Shown piece after piece: positions 1 to 9,318 of a stretch of DNA of 64,000 nucleotides; the stretch's first letter is position 1, and each line of letters opens with the position of its first letter. Made by a program: the position numbers and the translations under genes. The DNA lies in contig JAFLCX010000002.1 in the NCBI GenBank assembly GCA_017302635.1, positions 558,001 through 622,000 of the forward strand. Direction: 5' to 3'. The notes beneath the pieces are model-generated. The model saw only the letters and a program-made list of their open reading frames with translations, was not told the DNA's origin and ran no database searches. The stretch comes from Hyphomicrobiales bacterium. GTDB taxonomy: Bacteria > Pseudomonadota > Alphaproteobacteria > Rhizobiales > Beijerinckiaceae.

Positions 1-1697
1 TTCTGCAGAGGCAGTTGCGCACCGAGGCGGGCGGCTCCGGCTACTCGAACATCCGCGCGGACTACCTGAAGCGCGTCGATGCCCTGTTCGGCCAGCCGGG
101 CAGCACAGTGGGCATCAACCAGTCTTTCGCCGATTTCTCGAACGCCATGCAGCAGCTCGCGGCTGACCCGGCTTCGCCGACATCCCGCCAGGATGCGCTC
201 GGCAAGGCGCAGAGCCTCGCCGCGATGATCTCCTCGCTCTCGAACAACGTGCAGGCCATGCGCGGCGAGATCGAGGCGCGCCTCGCCAATGATGCGCAGA
301 AGGTGAACGGCCTTCTCGATGGCATCGAGCGCACCACGCGCACGCTCGCTTCCACGTTCGACAGCGCGACCCGTCAGGGTCTGCTGGATGAACGCGACCG
401 CTATGTCGATGAAATGTCGAGCTATCTCGATGTCCGCACCTACGATAACGGCACCGGCAATTTCAACATCTACACCTCGGGCGGCGCACCGCTCTTTGTC
501 GAGGGCCGCAAGCTGCGCCTTCAGTTCGACGAACGCTTCACGGTGACGGCGGATAGCGTCTACGACCCGGTAGTCGCCAATTCCGGCGTGGGTCACCTGC
601 GGATCGGGGATCCGATCGGTGGAGCCGTGGACCTCACCAACAATGGCGCGATCCGCTCCGGGAGCTTTGCCGCCCTGTTCGATCTGCGCGATCGCATCCT
701 GACGGAGACGCAGGCCCATCTCGATGAATTTGCGGCCGCTATCGCGACATCACTCGGCGACACGACGGTGAACGGCGCCGCGGCGACGGTGGGTGCGGCG
801 ACCGGCTTCGACGTCAACCTGAACAACCTCCAGAGCGGCAACGTCATCACGCTCAACTACACCGAGACGCCAGCGGGCACCCAGCGCAAGGTTTCGCTGA
901 TCGTTGTGAACAATCCTGCCGCCCTGCCGCTCGCAGCGGGAGCGACTGCTGATCCGAACGATTTCGAATTCGGGATCGACTTCTCGGGCGGTATTCCGGC
1001 GGCCATCACCGCGATCGGTGTGGCGCTCGCCGGCCTGCCCTCCGGCGCGGGCCTGACGGTGACCAACCCGGCTGCGGGCGTGATGCGGATCGTCGATGAC
1101 GGTGTGGGCAACACGACCAACGTCAACTCGCTCTCGGCCCGGCGCACCGTGACGGCCTTGACCGACGACACCATGTCGCTGCCCTTCTTCGTCGATCAGT
1201 CCGGCCTGCCGGTGGTCTATTCCGGTTCGTTCGATAACGGACCTCAGAAGCGCGGCTTCGCGGCTTCGATCCGGGTCAACCCCGCGCTGCTCGCCGATCC
1301 GAGCCGCCTTGTGGTGTTCGACACGATCCTGCCCGGCACGACTGCAGCGGGTGATCCCGCGCGCCCCTCGTTCCTGCGTGACCAGCTCCAGAGCTGGGAG
1401 ACCGATTACACGCCCTCGATCTCGCTGACCGGCTCCACCGCGATCTATCGCGGCACGGCAGCGCAGTTCATCGACCGGGTCATCGCGACCCAGTCGCAGG
1501 CCTCCAGCAATGCGACCGCCTTGCAGGAGGGCCAGGAAATCGTGGTTGCCACCCTGCGCGAGCGCGTCGCCGACGTTTCCGGCGTCAGCACCGATCAGGA
1601 ACTCGGTGACCTGATCCAGATTCAGAACACCTATTCCGCCAATGCTCGCATCGTCTCCGCCGTGCGCGAGATGTTCGATGCCCTGTTGAGGATCTAA
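1..1697 (+). CDS. flgK: Flagellar hook-associated protein 1 (FlgK), 5' truncated by window edge
   Basis: This is the C-terminal part of the first hook-filament junction protein, an extracellular structural protein. The reading frame is open from the first bases, and its first visible residues (LQRQLRTEAGGSGY) lie inside the conserved N-terminal region of FlgK, so the true start is upstream of the window. The far C-terminus (DLIQIQNTYSANARIVSAVREMFDALL) is the amphipathic D0 helix that polymerises with the hook and with FlgL. The middle is a long variable region. flgL starts four bases after the stop, so the two are co-transcribed. The family call is firm; only the extent is uncertain. Confidence 0.95.
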   Translation, partial: LQRQLRTEAGGSGYSNIRADYLKRVDALFGQPGSTVGINQSFADFSNAMQQLAADPASPTSRQDALGKAQSLAAMISSLSNNVQAMRGEIEARLANDAQKVNGLLDGIERTTRTLASTFDSATRQGLLDERDRYVDEMSSYLDVRTYDNGTGNFNIYTSGGAPLFVEGRKLRLQFDERFTVTADSVYDPVVANSGVGHLRIGDPIGGAVDLTNNGAIRSGSFAALFDLRDRILTETQAHLDEFAAAIATSLGDTTVNGAAATVGAATGFDVNLNNLQSGNVITLNYTETPAGTQRKVSLIVVNNPAALPLAAGATADPNDFEFGIDFSGGIPAAITAIGVALAGLPSGAGLTVTNPAAGVMRIVDDGVGNTTNVNSLSARRTVTALTDDTMSLPFFVDQSGLPVVYSGSFDNGPQKRGFAASIRVNPALLADPSRLVVFDTILPGTTAAGDPARPSFLRDQLQSWETDYTPSISLTGSTAIYRGTAAQFIDRVIATQSQASSNATALQEGQEIVVATLRERVADVSGVSTDQELGDLIQIQNTYSANARIVSAVREMFDALLRI

Positions 1698-1701
1698 GGC
1701 C

Positions 1702-3234
1702 ATGAGTTCGTTTTCGAGTCTCTATCCCTTCGCCGCCGGCACCATCCGCTCGCTCAATCACTCGCGGATGCTCTCGGACATGCGTGGCCAGTTGCAGGAT
1801 TTGCAGCGTCAGCTCTCATCCGGCAAGAAAAGCGAGACCTATGGGGGCCTCGGCGACAAGCGCGTCTCGGCACTGACGTTCCGCAACCAATCCAGTGTGG
1901 CCACCAGCTTCAAGAGCGTGGTCGAGCTCACGGATATTCGCCTTCAGGTGATGACAAAGCGCACCGAGGAAGTGTCGAAATCGGTCGATTCCGCACGCGC
2001 GGTCCTGCTGCGTCAGCGCGGCACCGGTTCCTACGCCGATCTCACGGCAGCCAAGCAGCAGGTGCAGGCCTCCTTCGAGCAGATGATCACCACCTTCAAC
2101 GCGCAGCATGAAGGCTTGTTCCTGTTCTCCGGCCGCTCGCGCGACACGCGTCCGGTGGTGGATGCCAACACGATGATGTTCGGCGACGGCACGAATGCTG
2201 GCCTGCGTCAGGTGATCGACGAGCGCCGTCAGGCCGACCTTGGCACGACGGGGCTCGGCCGTCTGGTGAGTTCGCTGCCTGTCGCGACAACCGTGCGGTT
2301 GGAAGAGGATGCCGTGGGTAACCCGTTCGGTATCAAGCTCGTTCCCGGCTCTGTCGGTGGCGGCATGTCGAACACGGTGGTGACCGGCCCGGCGGGCGCG
2401 CCCCTCCGGCTCGACATCAACTTCACCGGCCTGCCCAATCCGGGCGAGCGCATTTCCTTCTCGGTGACGATGCCGGATGGCAAGACCAAGAGCCTTGGCT
2501 TCGCGATTGGCACCGCAGGTGCTCCCGACGATACGGTTTTCGCTCTCGGCGCAACAGCCGCTGCGACGGCGACCAACCTCGAAGCGGCGATCGTATCCCG
2601 CCTCACGGCGATCGGTCAGGGCGAGTTGCGTTCGGCCTCGGCAGTGATCGGCGCGCGGGAATTCTTCTCGGGCTCCAACACGAACCCGCCGCCGCGTGTC
2701 GCCGGTCCGCCCTTCAACACCTCGACGGCCTATGCGGCTCCGGGCACTCGCCCGACCGTGATCTGGTATCGGGGCGATGATGACGCGCTCGTCAACGCGC
2801 GCGATACCCAGCGCGCGGAAATTGCCGAAGGCACGAGTGTGGGCACAGGCGCCCGCGCCAATGAAGTCGCGTTCCGGGACTCGATGGCAGCCCTCGGCCT
2901 CTTCCTCGCGGAAGACTATCCACCGAACATTGCCTCGACACAGGACCGTTTTGATGCGGCCGCCAACCGGGCGATCGAAATTCTGGGAACGACTGGCGGT
3001 CCGGGAGCCATCCTTGAGATCAACGCGGATTTCGGCCGGGCCACAATCCAGACCCGTGACGCCAAGACCCAGCATCAGGACAGCCTGCTTTTTCTGAACG
3101 GCCTGCTCGCCGAGATCGAGAACGTGCGCAATGAGGAGGTTGCCGTGGCGATGGTCACGCTCCAGACCCGCCTGGAAGCGAGCTACCAGACCACCTCGAC
3201 GCTCTCGCGGCTGAGCCTCGTCAACTATCTGTAA
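1702..3234 (+). CDS. flgL: Flagellar hook-associated protein 3 (FlgL), flagellin-like
   Basis: Second junction protein, placed between FlgK and the filament. The N-terminal coiled-coil D0/D1 region (about residues 10-150) contains the flagellin-like segment DLQRQLSSGKKSETYGGLGD, and the C-terminus ends in a second helix (TLQTRLEASYQTTSTLSRLSLVNYL). At 510 residues it is longer than enterobacterial FlgL (about 320) because of an extra central domain, which is common in this order. It begins right after flgK and is followed by a strong terminator, so it ends the transcription unit. The ATG at 1702 is the only sensible start. Confidence 0.93.
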   Translation: MSSFSSLYPFAAGTIRSLNHSRMLSDMRGQLQDLQRQLSSGKKSETYGGLGDKRVSALTFRNQSSVATSFKSVVELTDIRLQVMTKRTEEVSKSVDSARAVLLRQRGTGSYADLTAAKQQVQASFEQMITTFNAQHEGLFLFSGRSRDTRPVVDANTMMFGDGTNAGLRQVIDERRQADLGTTGLGRLVSSLPVATTVRLEEDAVGNPFGIKLVPGSVGGGMSNTVVTGPAGAPLRLDINFTGLPNPGERISFSVTMPDGKTKSLGFAIGTAGAPDDTVFALGATAAATATNLEAAIVSRLTAIGQGELRSASAVIGAREFFSGSNTNPPPRVAGPPFNTSTAYAAPGTRPTVIWYRGDDDALVNARDTQRAEIAEGTSVGTGARANEVAFRDSMAALGLFLAEDYPPNIASTQDRFDAAANRAIEILGTTGGPGAILEINADFGRATIQTRDAKTQHQDSLLFLNGLLAEIENVRNEEVAVAMVTLQTRLEASYQTTSTLSRLSLVNYL

Positions 3235-3289
3235 TCGTTCGGGCCCGGTTCGCGCCGGGCTGCGGTCTCCAATTTCGGGCATTCTAACG

Positions 3290-3318
3290 GCCGGGCCTCG
3301 CGCCCGGCGTTTTTTTTT
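3290..3318 (+). terminator. Rho-independent terminator after flgL
   Basis: A GC-rich hairpin with arms GCCGGGC and GCCCGGC is followed by a run of T residues on the plus strand, about 55 bases downstream of the flgL stop. It closes the flgK-flgL transcript. Confidence 0.85.
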
Positions 3319-3341
3319 CGGAAAGTCACAGGCTTGCGCGC

Positions 3342-3371
3342 AAAAAAACACCGGCTTCGAGGCCGGTGTTT
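3342..3371 (-). terminator. Rho-independent terminator after flaF
   Basis: Read on the minus strand, arms ACACCGGC and GCCGGTGT are followed by a run of T residues. It lies about 55 bases beyond the flaF stop and stands back-to-back with the flgL terminator. Confidence 0.85.
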
Positions 3372-3426
3372 GCAATGCTGAATTCGGAGGAACCCTTGGA
3401 GATCGCGACTTCGCCGCGCCTGTTGT

Positions 3427-3843
3427 TCAGGCCGCGACCGTGCTGGCCCCGGAGGGCGGAGCAGAGGCGTCCACGCTGCCGGCATTGCCGCGCAGGCCTG
3501 CTGCGACGTGCTGGTTGATCTCGATCAGCACGTCGAGCTTGGTGACATCCGGTTCGAACAGGATGCGCATGCAGTGATTGATGACAAAGCGGGCAAGGCC
3601 CACGATGTTCTTGCGCATGTCTTCCGGCATCGGACAATCCGGCTCTGTCGCGGCAGCCAGAAAGATCGTCCAGACCTTTCGGTTATGCGAGAGCGGATCG
3701 TCGAGCGCCGAAACGCTGGGATCCCAGTTTTCCTTGAGCGCCTGAAGCTTGCTTGCGGCCTTCAGAAGCGCCCTGGCTTCCAGCTCACGCTGGCTGAGCG
3801 AGAGCGACTGGGTCTTCGCGTAGGCTTGAATTCCGGGCTGCAT
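3427..3843 (-). CDS. flaF: Flagellar biosynthesis regulator FlaF
   Basis: FlaF is a small cytoplasmic protein of alphaproteobacteria that supports flagellin secretion and synthesis and works with FlbT. The family features are visible: the N-terminal segment QAYAKTQSLSLSQRELEARAL, the central NRKVWTIFLAAA helix, and a following helix pair (MRKNIVGLARFVINHCMRIL). I chose the ATG at 3843, giving 138 residues, because a GAGGAA ribosome site lies about 11 bases upstream; a TTG two codons earlier is possible. The start lies inside the 3' end of flbT, an overlap of 59 bases, which suggests translational coupling. A terminator follows. Confidence 0.9.
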   Translation of the reverse strand: MQPGIQAYAKTQSLSLSQRELEARALLKAASKLQALKENWDPSVSALDDPLSHNRKVWTIFLAAATEPDCPMPEDMRKNIVGLARFVINHCMRILFEPDVTKLDVLIEINQHVAAGLRGNAGSVDASAPPSGASTVAA

Positions 3844-4219
3844 GGTCAAGCAGTTTCCTCTCGTACGCCAACAAATTTTTTGCCTCCTTCAGCGCCTTGT
3901 AGAATTCGGCGTTGAGGATGTGGTTATGGATCTCGAGCAGCATCGGCGTTGAACTCGGAACAGCCTGCTGGAAATCTGCCATCAATTTCTGATAGTTCCC
4001 GATATTTTCGGCCACACGGCCATCGATATACATCAGCTGGATGGTCAGATAGATCAGCTTGGCTGGCGTGTCCGCCGTCTTGGGGCTGACGATATCCTTT
4101 TCGCGGAGGATGGGCGCATGCCCCTCGATGATGAGGCTCGTGCGCTGATCACCGTTCCGCACGACGGCGGTGCCGATGATGATCCGCTCATTGGGTTTCA
4201 GTTCCACCTTCAGAGCCAC
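3785..4219 (-). CDS. flbT: Flagellin mRNA regulator FlbT
   Basis: FlbT is known in Caulobacter and rhizobia to bind the 5' leader of flagellin mRNA and control its stability and translation when the hook is incomplete. The protein begins VALKVELKPNERIIIGTAVVRNG, the conserved FlbT beta-rich N-terminus, then has the helical part LIYLTIQLMYIDG and FYKALKEAKNLLAYE. I take the GTG at 4219 as start (144 residues): AAGGAG sits seven bases upstream, and longer versions add residues unlike the family. It is the first gene of a flbT-flaF unit and is divergent from the Cys-rich gene at 4403. Confidence 0.92.
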   Translation of the reverse strand: MALKVELKPNERIIIGTAVVRNGDQRTSLIIEGHAPILREKDIVSPKTADTPAKLIYLTIQLMYIDGRVAENIGNYQKLMADFQQAVPSSTPMLLEIHNHILNAEFYKALKEAKNLLAYERKLLDHAARNSSLREDPVALAQPA

Positions 4220-4402
4220 GACCGTTCTCCTTCCGACTTGGCGAGAGTTGACCACGCGGGGGTAAAAATCCCGTTTCAGATGATTTGCGATTTCGAATCG
4301 TCGCTTACAGATTTACAACCTAAAATAGAAAAGTTAACGAGAAATTCACCGTAATGCCGAAGTTTCTTGTTTCGGGTACAACTTCAGACTGTCGAGGCGT
4401 CA

Positions 4403-4945
4403 ATGAAATGGGTCGATGCCATACCGGTTGCAGAGAAGAGTTGCGGCACGTGTACCATGTGCTGCAAGCTCTTTGATGTCGACTGGCTCGATAAGCCGAA
4501 GCCGGCCGGGCAGTGGTGCCATCACTGCACGCCGGGGCGGGGCTGCGCCATCTGGCAGGATGTTCCGGCGAAATGCGCGAGCTATTATTGTGTGTGGCGG
4601 CTGGACCCTGATCTGGGTCCCGAGTGGAAGCCGGAGCGGGCGCGCTTCATTCTCACCCATGCGCATGAGGATGCGCCCCTCGCTGTAATCCTCGATGCGG
4701 GCGCTCCGGATGCGCATCGCCGCGAGCCTTACTGGAGCGCCCTGCTGAAGACCGCCCGGCAGCATCTGGAAGGCCGTGGCTCGACCATCGTGGTGTTCCG
4801 CGGTCGCCGTCGCAGCCTGCTGATGCCGGATGGTGAAGTGGAAATCCCGGCGAATTTCTTGCTGCAGGAAATCCGCATCGACCGCTACGAGCGGGCAGGT
4901 ATCGTGACTTACAAGGCCGTGTTTCCAGCCGGGCGGGCGGCATGA
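4403..4945 (+). CDS. CxxCxxCC zinc/iron-chelating domain protein
   Basis: A 180-residue cytoplasmic protein with no signal peptide or membrane helix. Near the N-terminus it carries the exact pattern C-x2-C-x2-C-C (CGTCTMCC), followed by CHHC and three more cysteines within about 60 residues (GCAIW, KCASYYC). This matches the putative metal-chelating family PF03692 (YkgJ-like), for which no reaction is established. I chose the ATG at 4403 because a GAGG site precedes it and the longer frame adds only a short unlike tail. It sits alone between flbT and the glycan cassette. A role in flagella cannot be inferred from sequence. Confidence 0.7.
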   Translation: MKWVDAIPVAEKSCGTCTMCCKLFDVDWLDKPKPAGQWCHHCTPGRGCAIWQDVPAKCASYYCVWRLDPDLGPEWKPERARFILTHAHEDAPLAVILDAGAPDAHRREPYWSALLKTARQHLEGRGSTIVVFRGRRRSLLMPDGEVEIPANFLLQEIRIDRYERAGIVTYKAVFPAGRAA

Positions 4946-4970
4946 AAAAGGGCGGGTTGCCCCGCCCTTC
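4944..4970 (-). terminator. Terminator hairpin between converging genes
   Basis: A hairpin with 8-9 base pair arms (AAGGGCGGG / CCCGCCCTT). On the minus strand it is followed by five T residues, so it best fits the end of the 9050-to-4993 cassette. On the plus strand it could slow transcription of the Cys-rich gene. Confidence 0.7.
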
Positions 4971-4992
4971 TATGGCGATGCAGGGAAGGTGA

Positions 4993-5772
4993 TCAGCCCA
5001 CGCGCTTGAGGAATCCATCAGCGCAGACCGAGACCAGCAGCTTGCCCTCGATCGATTTGTCGATGGCGAATTCCGGATGGGTCTTGAGGTATTCGTGCAG
5101 GGCGGTCTTTGGATTGTCTCCCGGTGACCACGGTCGATCGGGGAAGAGATCGGCCGGCATGTCCTCGACGAAGCTGTCGAACACCACGCAATAGCTGCCT
5201 TTCGACGTCATCGGGGCATAGGCTTTGAGTTCCTCGAGCACATGCGCATGGGTGTGCATGGAGTCGAGAAAGACCATCACCTTCTGATAGCCCCTGGCCG
5301 CATCCTTCACTTTCGTCACTGTTTCCGGCGCGATGCTAGAGCCCTGGATGAGGGTCAGCATCGGAGCAAGCGGATGCGCTTCGATCGCTTTTCGATTGTG
5401 TTCACGGATGTCGATGTCGATGCCGATGACGCGGCGCCTGGTGGCGCGCGGATCAAGGCTCACGCCCTTCTCCATCGCCTCGCAATAATCGAGCATGGCC
5501 AGCACGGAGGCCGAGAGAATCAGCGACCCTCCATGCGCGATGCCGGTCTCGATCACGAGATCGGGCTTGACGGTCCAGATCAGCTCCTGAACCGCCCACA
5601 TATCCTGCGGATATTGGATGATCGGGCGGCCGAGCCAATCAAAGTTGTACACGTATTTCTTGCGCATCGAGGCTTCGAGCCAGCGTTGCGACAGTGCGCG
5701 GAACTCGCCATCCTGCGCGAAACTGGCGAGGCGCTCCTTGCGCTCATCCGCGAATTGCTTGACCGGGTCCAT
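4993..5772 (-). CDS. CmcI-family (cephalosporin hydroxylase type) SAM-dependent methyltransferase
   Basis: A 259-residue protein of the CmcI/rhamnosyl O-methyltransferase family (PF04989). The Rossmann SAM-binding loop is seen in VIETGIAHGGSLI (about residues 73-85), the acidic end of strand 2 in GIDIDIREHN, and the family hallmark LDSMHTHAHVLEEL around residue 170, likely metal or substrate binding. Members methylate sugars or antibiotics and are common in O-antigen and glycan clusters. It is the last gene of a minus-strand unit with an acetyltransferase, RfbF and an OGT-like transferase, so O-methylation of a flagellin or surface sugar is a reasonable inference. The acceptor is unknown. Confidence 0.8.
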   Translation of the reverse strand: MDPVKQFADERKERLASFAQDGEFRALSQRWLEASMRKKYVYNFDWLGRPIIQYPQDMWAVQELIWTVKPDLVIETGIAHGGSLILSASVLAMLDYCEAMEKGVSLDPRATRRRVIGIDIDIREHNRKAIEAHPLAPMLTLIQGSSIAPETVTKVKDAARGYQKVMVFLDSMHTHAHVLEELKAYAPMTSKGSYCVVFDSFVEDMPADLFPDRPWSPGDNPKTALHEYLKTHPEFAIDKSIEGKLLVSVCADGFLKRVG

Positions 5773-5819
5773 CGGTTTTCCGTTCTTGTTCGTCGAGTGA
5801 AAAAATCTTTGTTTTCAGA

Positions 5820-6308
5820 TTACTGCCGTTGCCCGACACATTGGAGCGGCTGGCCGGCATAAACCTTGTAGGCTTCGAGTTCGCCACGCACGAGCGCGCC
5901 AGCCCCCACCACGCAGCCGCGGCGCAGAACCGCGCCATCAAGGAGCACGCAATTGGCGCCGATCCAGACATCGTCCTCGATGACGATACCGCCCTTGCCG
6001 GGGAGGAAGCCCTGCTGGCGGATGAGTTTCGAGGCATCCTTGTAGGCGTGGTTCACGGGAGCGAAGGTGCAATTTGCGGCAATGGCCACAGAGTTGCCGA
6101 TTCGGATGCCGCTGCCGGTGTAAATCACGCAGCCCGAATTGATGTAGACGTAGTCGCCGATCACGCAGTCGCCCGAGCCGCCGACGGGTTTGATCTTCAC
6201 GAAACTGTCGACCATCGAATGCGCGCCGATTTCGATTCGCGTGCCGCGCACCGAATCCTCGATGTCCGCAAGCGGCGAGATGCGCGCTGTGTCGTGGATA
6301 ACAATCAA
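5820..6308 (-). CDS. Left-handed beta-helix (hexapeptide repeat) acyltransferase
   Basis: A sugar O- or N-acetyltransferase of the LbetaH class. Repeated hexapeptide turns are visible from IHDTARISPLADIED through VIGDYVYINSGCVIY, IRIGNSVAIAANC and VIEDDVWIGANCVLLDGAVL. The active-site-type histidine is in APVNHAYKD, as in WbbJ/maltose O-acetyltransferases. No ATG lies near the domain start. I chose the TTG at 6308 (162 residues), eight bases after a GAGG that overlaps the rfbF stop region; a longer version would run through rfbF. It is the third gene of the cassette and probably acetylates the sugar made from the CDP-glucose produced next door. Confidence 0.75.
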   Translation of the reverse strand: MIVIHDTARISPLADIEDSVRGTRIEIGAHSMVDSFVKIKPVGGSGDCVIGDYVYINSGCVIYTGSGIRIGNSVAIAANCTFAPVNHAYKDASKLIRQQGFLPGKGGIVIEDDVWIGANCVLLDGAVLRRGCVVGAGALVRGELEAYKVYAGQPLQCVGQRQ

Positions 6309-6318
6309 GCGAAGAGCC

Positions 6319-7089
6319 TCACCAGGTTTTCCAGGGCGCCTTGCCCGAGGCCCAGAGGTCTTCGAGCATGTTTTTCTCGCGCAAGGTATCCATGGGTTGC
6401 CAGAAGCCATGATGCTCGTAGGCACGCAGGTTGTCAGACTCTGCCAGCCTGCCCATCGGTTCTTGCTCCCAACTCGTCCCGTCTCCGTCGATCAGGTCAA
6501 GCACCTGCGGCGACAGGACGAAGAAGCCCCCGTTGATGAAGCCGCCTTCGCCGCGCGGTTTCTCGACGAATCCCTTGACCTTGTCGCCATCCATGGAGAG
6601 CACGCCGAAACGCCCCGGCGGCAGGACGGCGGTGACTGTCGCCTGCTTTCCATGTGCCTTATGGAAGGCGATCGAGGCGCTGATATCGACGTTCGAAACG
6701 CCATCGCCATAGGTGAAGCAGAAGGCTTCCTCATCGCGCAGATATTTGGCGACACGGCGCAGCCGTCCACCGGTCATCGTATCCTCGCCTGTATCGATCA
6801 AGGTCACGCGCCACGGCTCCGCCTGTTCGCGATGCACTTCCATGCGGTTCTTGGCCATGTCGAAGGTCACGTCCGACATGTGAAGAAAATAATTCTGGAA
6901 GTATTCCTTGATGATGTACCCCTTGTACCCGCAGCAGATGATGAAGTCATTCACCCCATGCGAGGAATAGATCTTCAGGATATGCCAGAGGATCGGCTTG
7001 CCCCCGATCTCGATCATCGGCTTGGGGCGCAGATGGGTTTCTTCCGAGATGCGCGTGCCGAGCCCGCCGGCGAGGATCACGGCTTTCAT
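6319..7089 (-). CDS. rfbF: Glucose-1-phosphate cytidylyltransferase
   Basis: Makes CDP-glucose from CTP and glucose-1-phosphate, the entry step to CDP-linked deoxysugars. The 256-residue protein has the nucleotidyltransferase signature [20 protein letters not shown] at its N-terminus, the sugar-binding start [17 protein letters not shown], the FTYGDGVSN metal site near residue 128, and [19 protein letters not shown] at the C-terminus, all as in RfbF/DdhA. The ATG at 7089 overlaps the stop of the upstream OGT-like gene (ATGA), so translation is coupled. CDP-glucose 4,6-dehydratase and later enzymes are not in the window and must lie elsewhere. Confidence 0.92.
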   Translation of the reverse strand: MKAVILAGGLGTRISEETHLRPKPMIEIGGKPILWHILKIYSSHGVNDFIICCGYKGYIIKEYFQNYFLHMSDVTFDMAKNRMEVHREQAEPWRVTLIDTGEDTMTGGRLRRVAKYLRDEEAFCFTYGDGVSNVDISASIAFHKAHGKQATVTAVLPPGRFGVLSMDGDKVKGFVEKPRGEGGFINGGFFVLSPQVLDLIDGDGTSWEQEPMGRLAESDNLRAYEHHGFWQPMDTLREKNMLEDLWASGKAPWKTW

Positions 7090-9050
7090 GAACGTTCCTC
7101 GTTGTAGCGGCGCACCATTTCGAGATAGCCTGCCTCGAGGTTGCGGGTGCGCAACCGGAAGTCCAGAAAGGTGCTTTCGTTGATTTTGGGGCGCAAGGAT
7201 TGCCGGATTTCTGCCAGCTTCGGCAGATCGGACGCCAGCGCCACGGCTTTTTCGACGAATTCCGCCTCGGTGTCGACGACCCAATCTCCCAGCCCAAGAG
7301 GGCTCATCACCATGTCGCTCAACCGCCCCACCGATGGGCGGTCGCGCTTCGAGACCACAGGAACACCGAGATAGAGGGCCTCGAACGTGGTGGTGCCGGC
7401 ATTGTGCGGCCAGCAATCGAGCGCGATATCGAACTGGTGATAGCCGTCCCAGTGCGGATTGGTGCTGTGCAACTCGATCTGCTCGCGGCGATAGCCCAGA
7501 CCTTCAAGGCGCCTCGTGAAGCGCTCGATGGTTTCGGCGTCTTCGAAGGTTTTCTGGTCGAAACGCAGCTTGCTGCCGGGCACGCGTTCCAGAATCTCGC
7601 GCCAGACTGTCAGCAGGCGGCTGTTCAGCCGGATCATGCGCGACATCGTGCCGAATGTGACATAACCCTTCTCGAGCGCGGGGAGGGGAGCAACCTCTGG
7701 GATGCGGTAGCGCGGCGGGTTGTAGGCGTAGACAGGCTCTTCAATCCGCAGGATTTTCTCGACAAAATAGGGCTCGCAGCCTTCGGGCGTGAAGTTCTTG
7801 TCGCCGATGAAATAATCGATGGCTTCCATGCCGGTGGTGTAGCCGAAGCCGAGATAGGTCGCCTGGATCGGGGCCGGCTTGTAAGCGAGCGCACCCAGCC
7901 GATGGCCGTAGGTATGGCCCGCGAGGTCGATCATGATGTCGATGTTGTCTTCCTTGATCTTCTGGGCGACTTCCTGATCGGTCATCTGCAGGACATCGAC
8001 CCATTTATCGAAGAACTTCTTCAGATAGATCGTGTGGTCATCCGGCTTGATGACATTGGCATAGGCGTAGACCTCGAATTTCGACTTGTCGTGGTTGCGC
8101 AGGATCGGGTCGATGAAGAACGACACCACGTGGCTGTAGAGATCGGGCGAGGAATAGCCGATCCGGATCTTGCGCCCCTCAATCTTGGCCCGCTGGCTGT
8201 GGTCATAGCGGGTATGGTTGCGCGCGATCAGGTTCCCGATCGAGCGGTATTCCTCAATCACCTCTTCCGGCGTGCGTCGGTCATCGTAGTTCAGCGTGAA
8301 GAGGTATGCCGTGGCCGAGATCAGGCTGTCCGGGTCGAGCTGGCGTGATTTTTCATAGAGTGCGCTGGCTTCTTCCAGTTCGCCAAGCACCATATGGACG
8401 GTTGCGAGAGCGTTCAGCGCCTCGATCTTGCGTCCTCCGCTCAGCCGCACGGCCTCGGATGCTGATTCGAGCGCTTTGACGATGCGCAGGATGTCCTGAT
8501 AGGCGAAGCACAGCATCAATTGCACTTCATCGCTCTCCGGCTGCTCCTCGAGGAGCGCCTTGAGCATATCGATCGAGCCTTCGATGTTGATCTTGCGATA
8601 CCGGCGAATGTTCGCGAAGTTCATCCGCGCGTGCTTGTTGCGCGGGTCGAGCTGCATTGCGCGCCAGAACTGGGCCTCGGCTTCCTCGAGGCGGTTGTCC
8701 TGGATCAGCAGAACGCCGTCATTCACCAGCGCATCCGGGAAGTTGGGCTCGATATCGAGGGCGATTTTGTTGTAGCGCGCGGCTTCCTTGTAGTCCTTGC
8801 GGCCGAGACAGATGTTCGCGAGCGTCGTGTAAGCCGAAAAATTGCGCTTGTCGGCGTTGATTGCTCGCTTCAGCATGTTTTCGGCCAGGGTGAGCAGGCC
8901 GTCCTGCTTGATCAGGACCGCGAGATTGCCCAGCACTTCCGAGCGATCGGGGTAGGCGCGCAGGAGCTTCTTGTAGATCTCCTTGGCTTCATTGCCTTTT
9001 CCGCTCAGTTGATAGTCCAACGCCTTGGCGAACATCAGTGCCGGTTTCAT
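7086..9050 (-). CDS. TPR protein with O-GlcNAc-transferase-like (GT41/SPINDLY) catalytic domain
   Basis: A 654-residue putative protein glycosyltransferase. Residues about 5-260 are tandem TPR helices ([40 protein letters not shown]). The C-terminal 380 residues match the OGT fold: [44 protein letters not shown], and the donor-site segment [21 protein letters not shown] start at the ATG 9050 (GGAG seven bases upstream); a longer frame lacks homology. The architecture recalls FlmG, the TPR glycosyltransferase that modifies flagellin in Caulobacter. It lies immediately before the flagellin genes and heads the cassette with rfbF, so flagellin is the best guess for its substrate. Confidence 0.85.
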   Translation of the reverse strand: MKPALMFAKALDYQLSGKGNEAKEIYKKLLRAYPDRSEVLGNLAVLIKQDGLLTLAENMLKRAINADKRNFSAYTTLANICLGRKDYKEAARYNKIALDIEPNFPDALVNDGVLLIQDNRLEEAEAQFWRAMQLDPRNKHARMNFANIRRYRKINIEGSIDMLKALLEEQPESDEVQLMLCFAYQDILRIVKALESASEAVRLSGGRKIEALNALATVHMVLGELEEASALYEKSRQLDPDSLISATAYLFTLNYDDRRTPEEVIEEYRSIGNLIARNHTRYDHSQRAKIEGRKIRIGYSSPDLYSHVVSFFIDPILRNHDKSKFEVYAYANVIKPDDHTIYLKKFFDKWVDVLQMTDQEVAQKIKEDNIDIMIDLAGHTYGHRLGALAYKPAPIQATYLGFGYTTGMEAIDYFIGDKNFTPEGCEPYFVEKILRIEEPVYAYNPPRYRIPEVAPLPALEKGYVTFGTMSRMIRLNSRLLTVWREILERVPGSKLRFDQKTFEDAETIERFTRRLEGLGYRREQIELHSTNPHWDGYHQFDIALDCWPHNAGTTTFEALYLGVPVVSKRDRPSVGRLSDMVMSPLGLGDWVVDTEAEFVEKAVALASDLPKLAEIRQSLRPKINESTFLDFRLRTRNLEAGYLEMVRRYNEERS

Positions 9051-9259
9051 GCTGCGCTCCAAACCCTTCTGTCTGGGTTCCCGCCTTGTTTTCGGGCGGT
9101 GTCTGCCGTGATCAGGCGGAACGCGAGACAACCGGCCGGACGGATCGCGAGAATCCGCGGCGGGCTGCGCCGGAGCGCCTGACCTTCCTTCCCAAACCGT
9201 AAATGCGGATGGTTAAGAAATACGGAATCGGGCAGGCCTGACGCGCGAAGCGCAAACGC

Positions 9260-9288
9260 AAAAAAAGGCGGCGGGTTTCCCCGCCGCC
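9260..9288 (-). terminator. Rho-independent terminator of flagellin gene 1
   Basis: On the minus strand a perfect nine-base-pair stem (GGCGGCGGG / CCCGCCGCC) is followed by seven T residues, about 30 bases beyond the flagellin stop. Confidence 0.9.
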
Positions 9289-9318
9289 CTGCTTTCTTCG
9301 GAAAGATCCGGTTGCTGA

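Noticed and set aside
1816..3375. 519-codon open frame on the minus strand across flgL
   Set aside because: It is the antisense shadow of a GC-rich gene: composition is Arg/Gly/His-rich with no family motif, and flgL is certain on the other strand.
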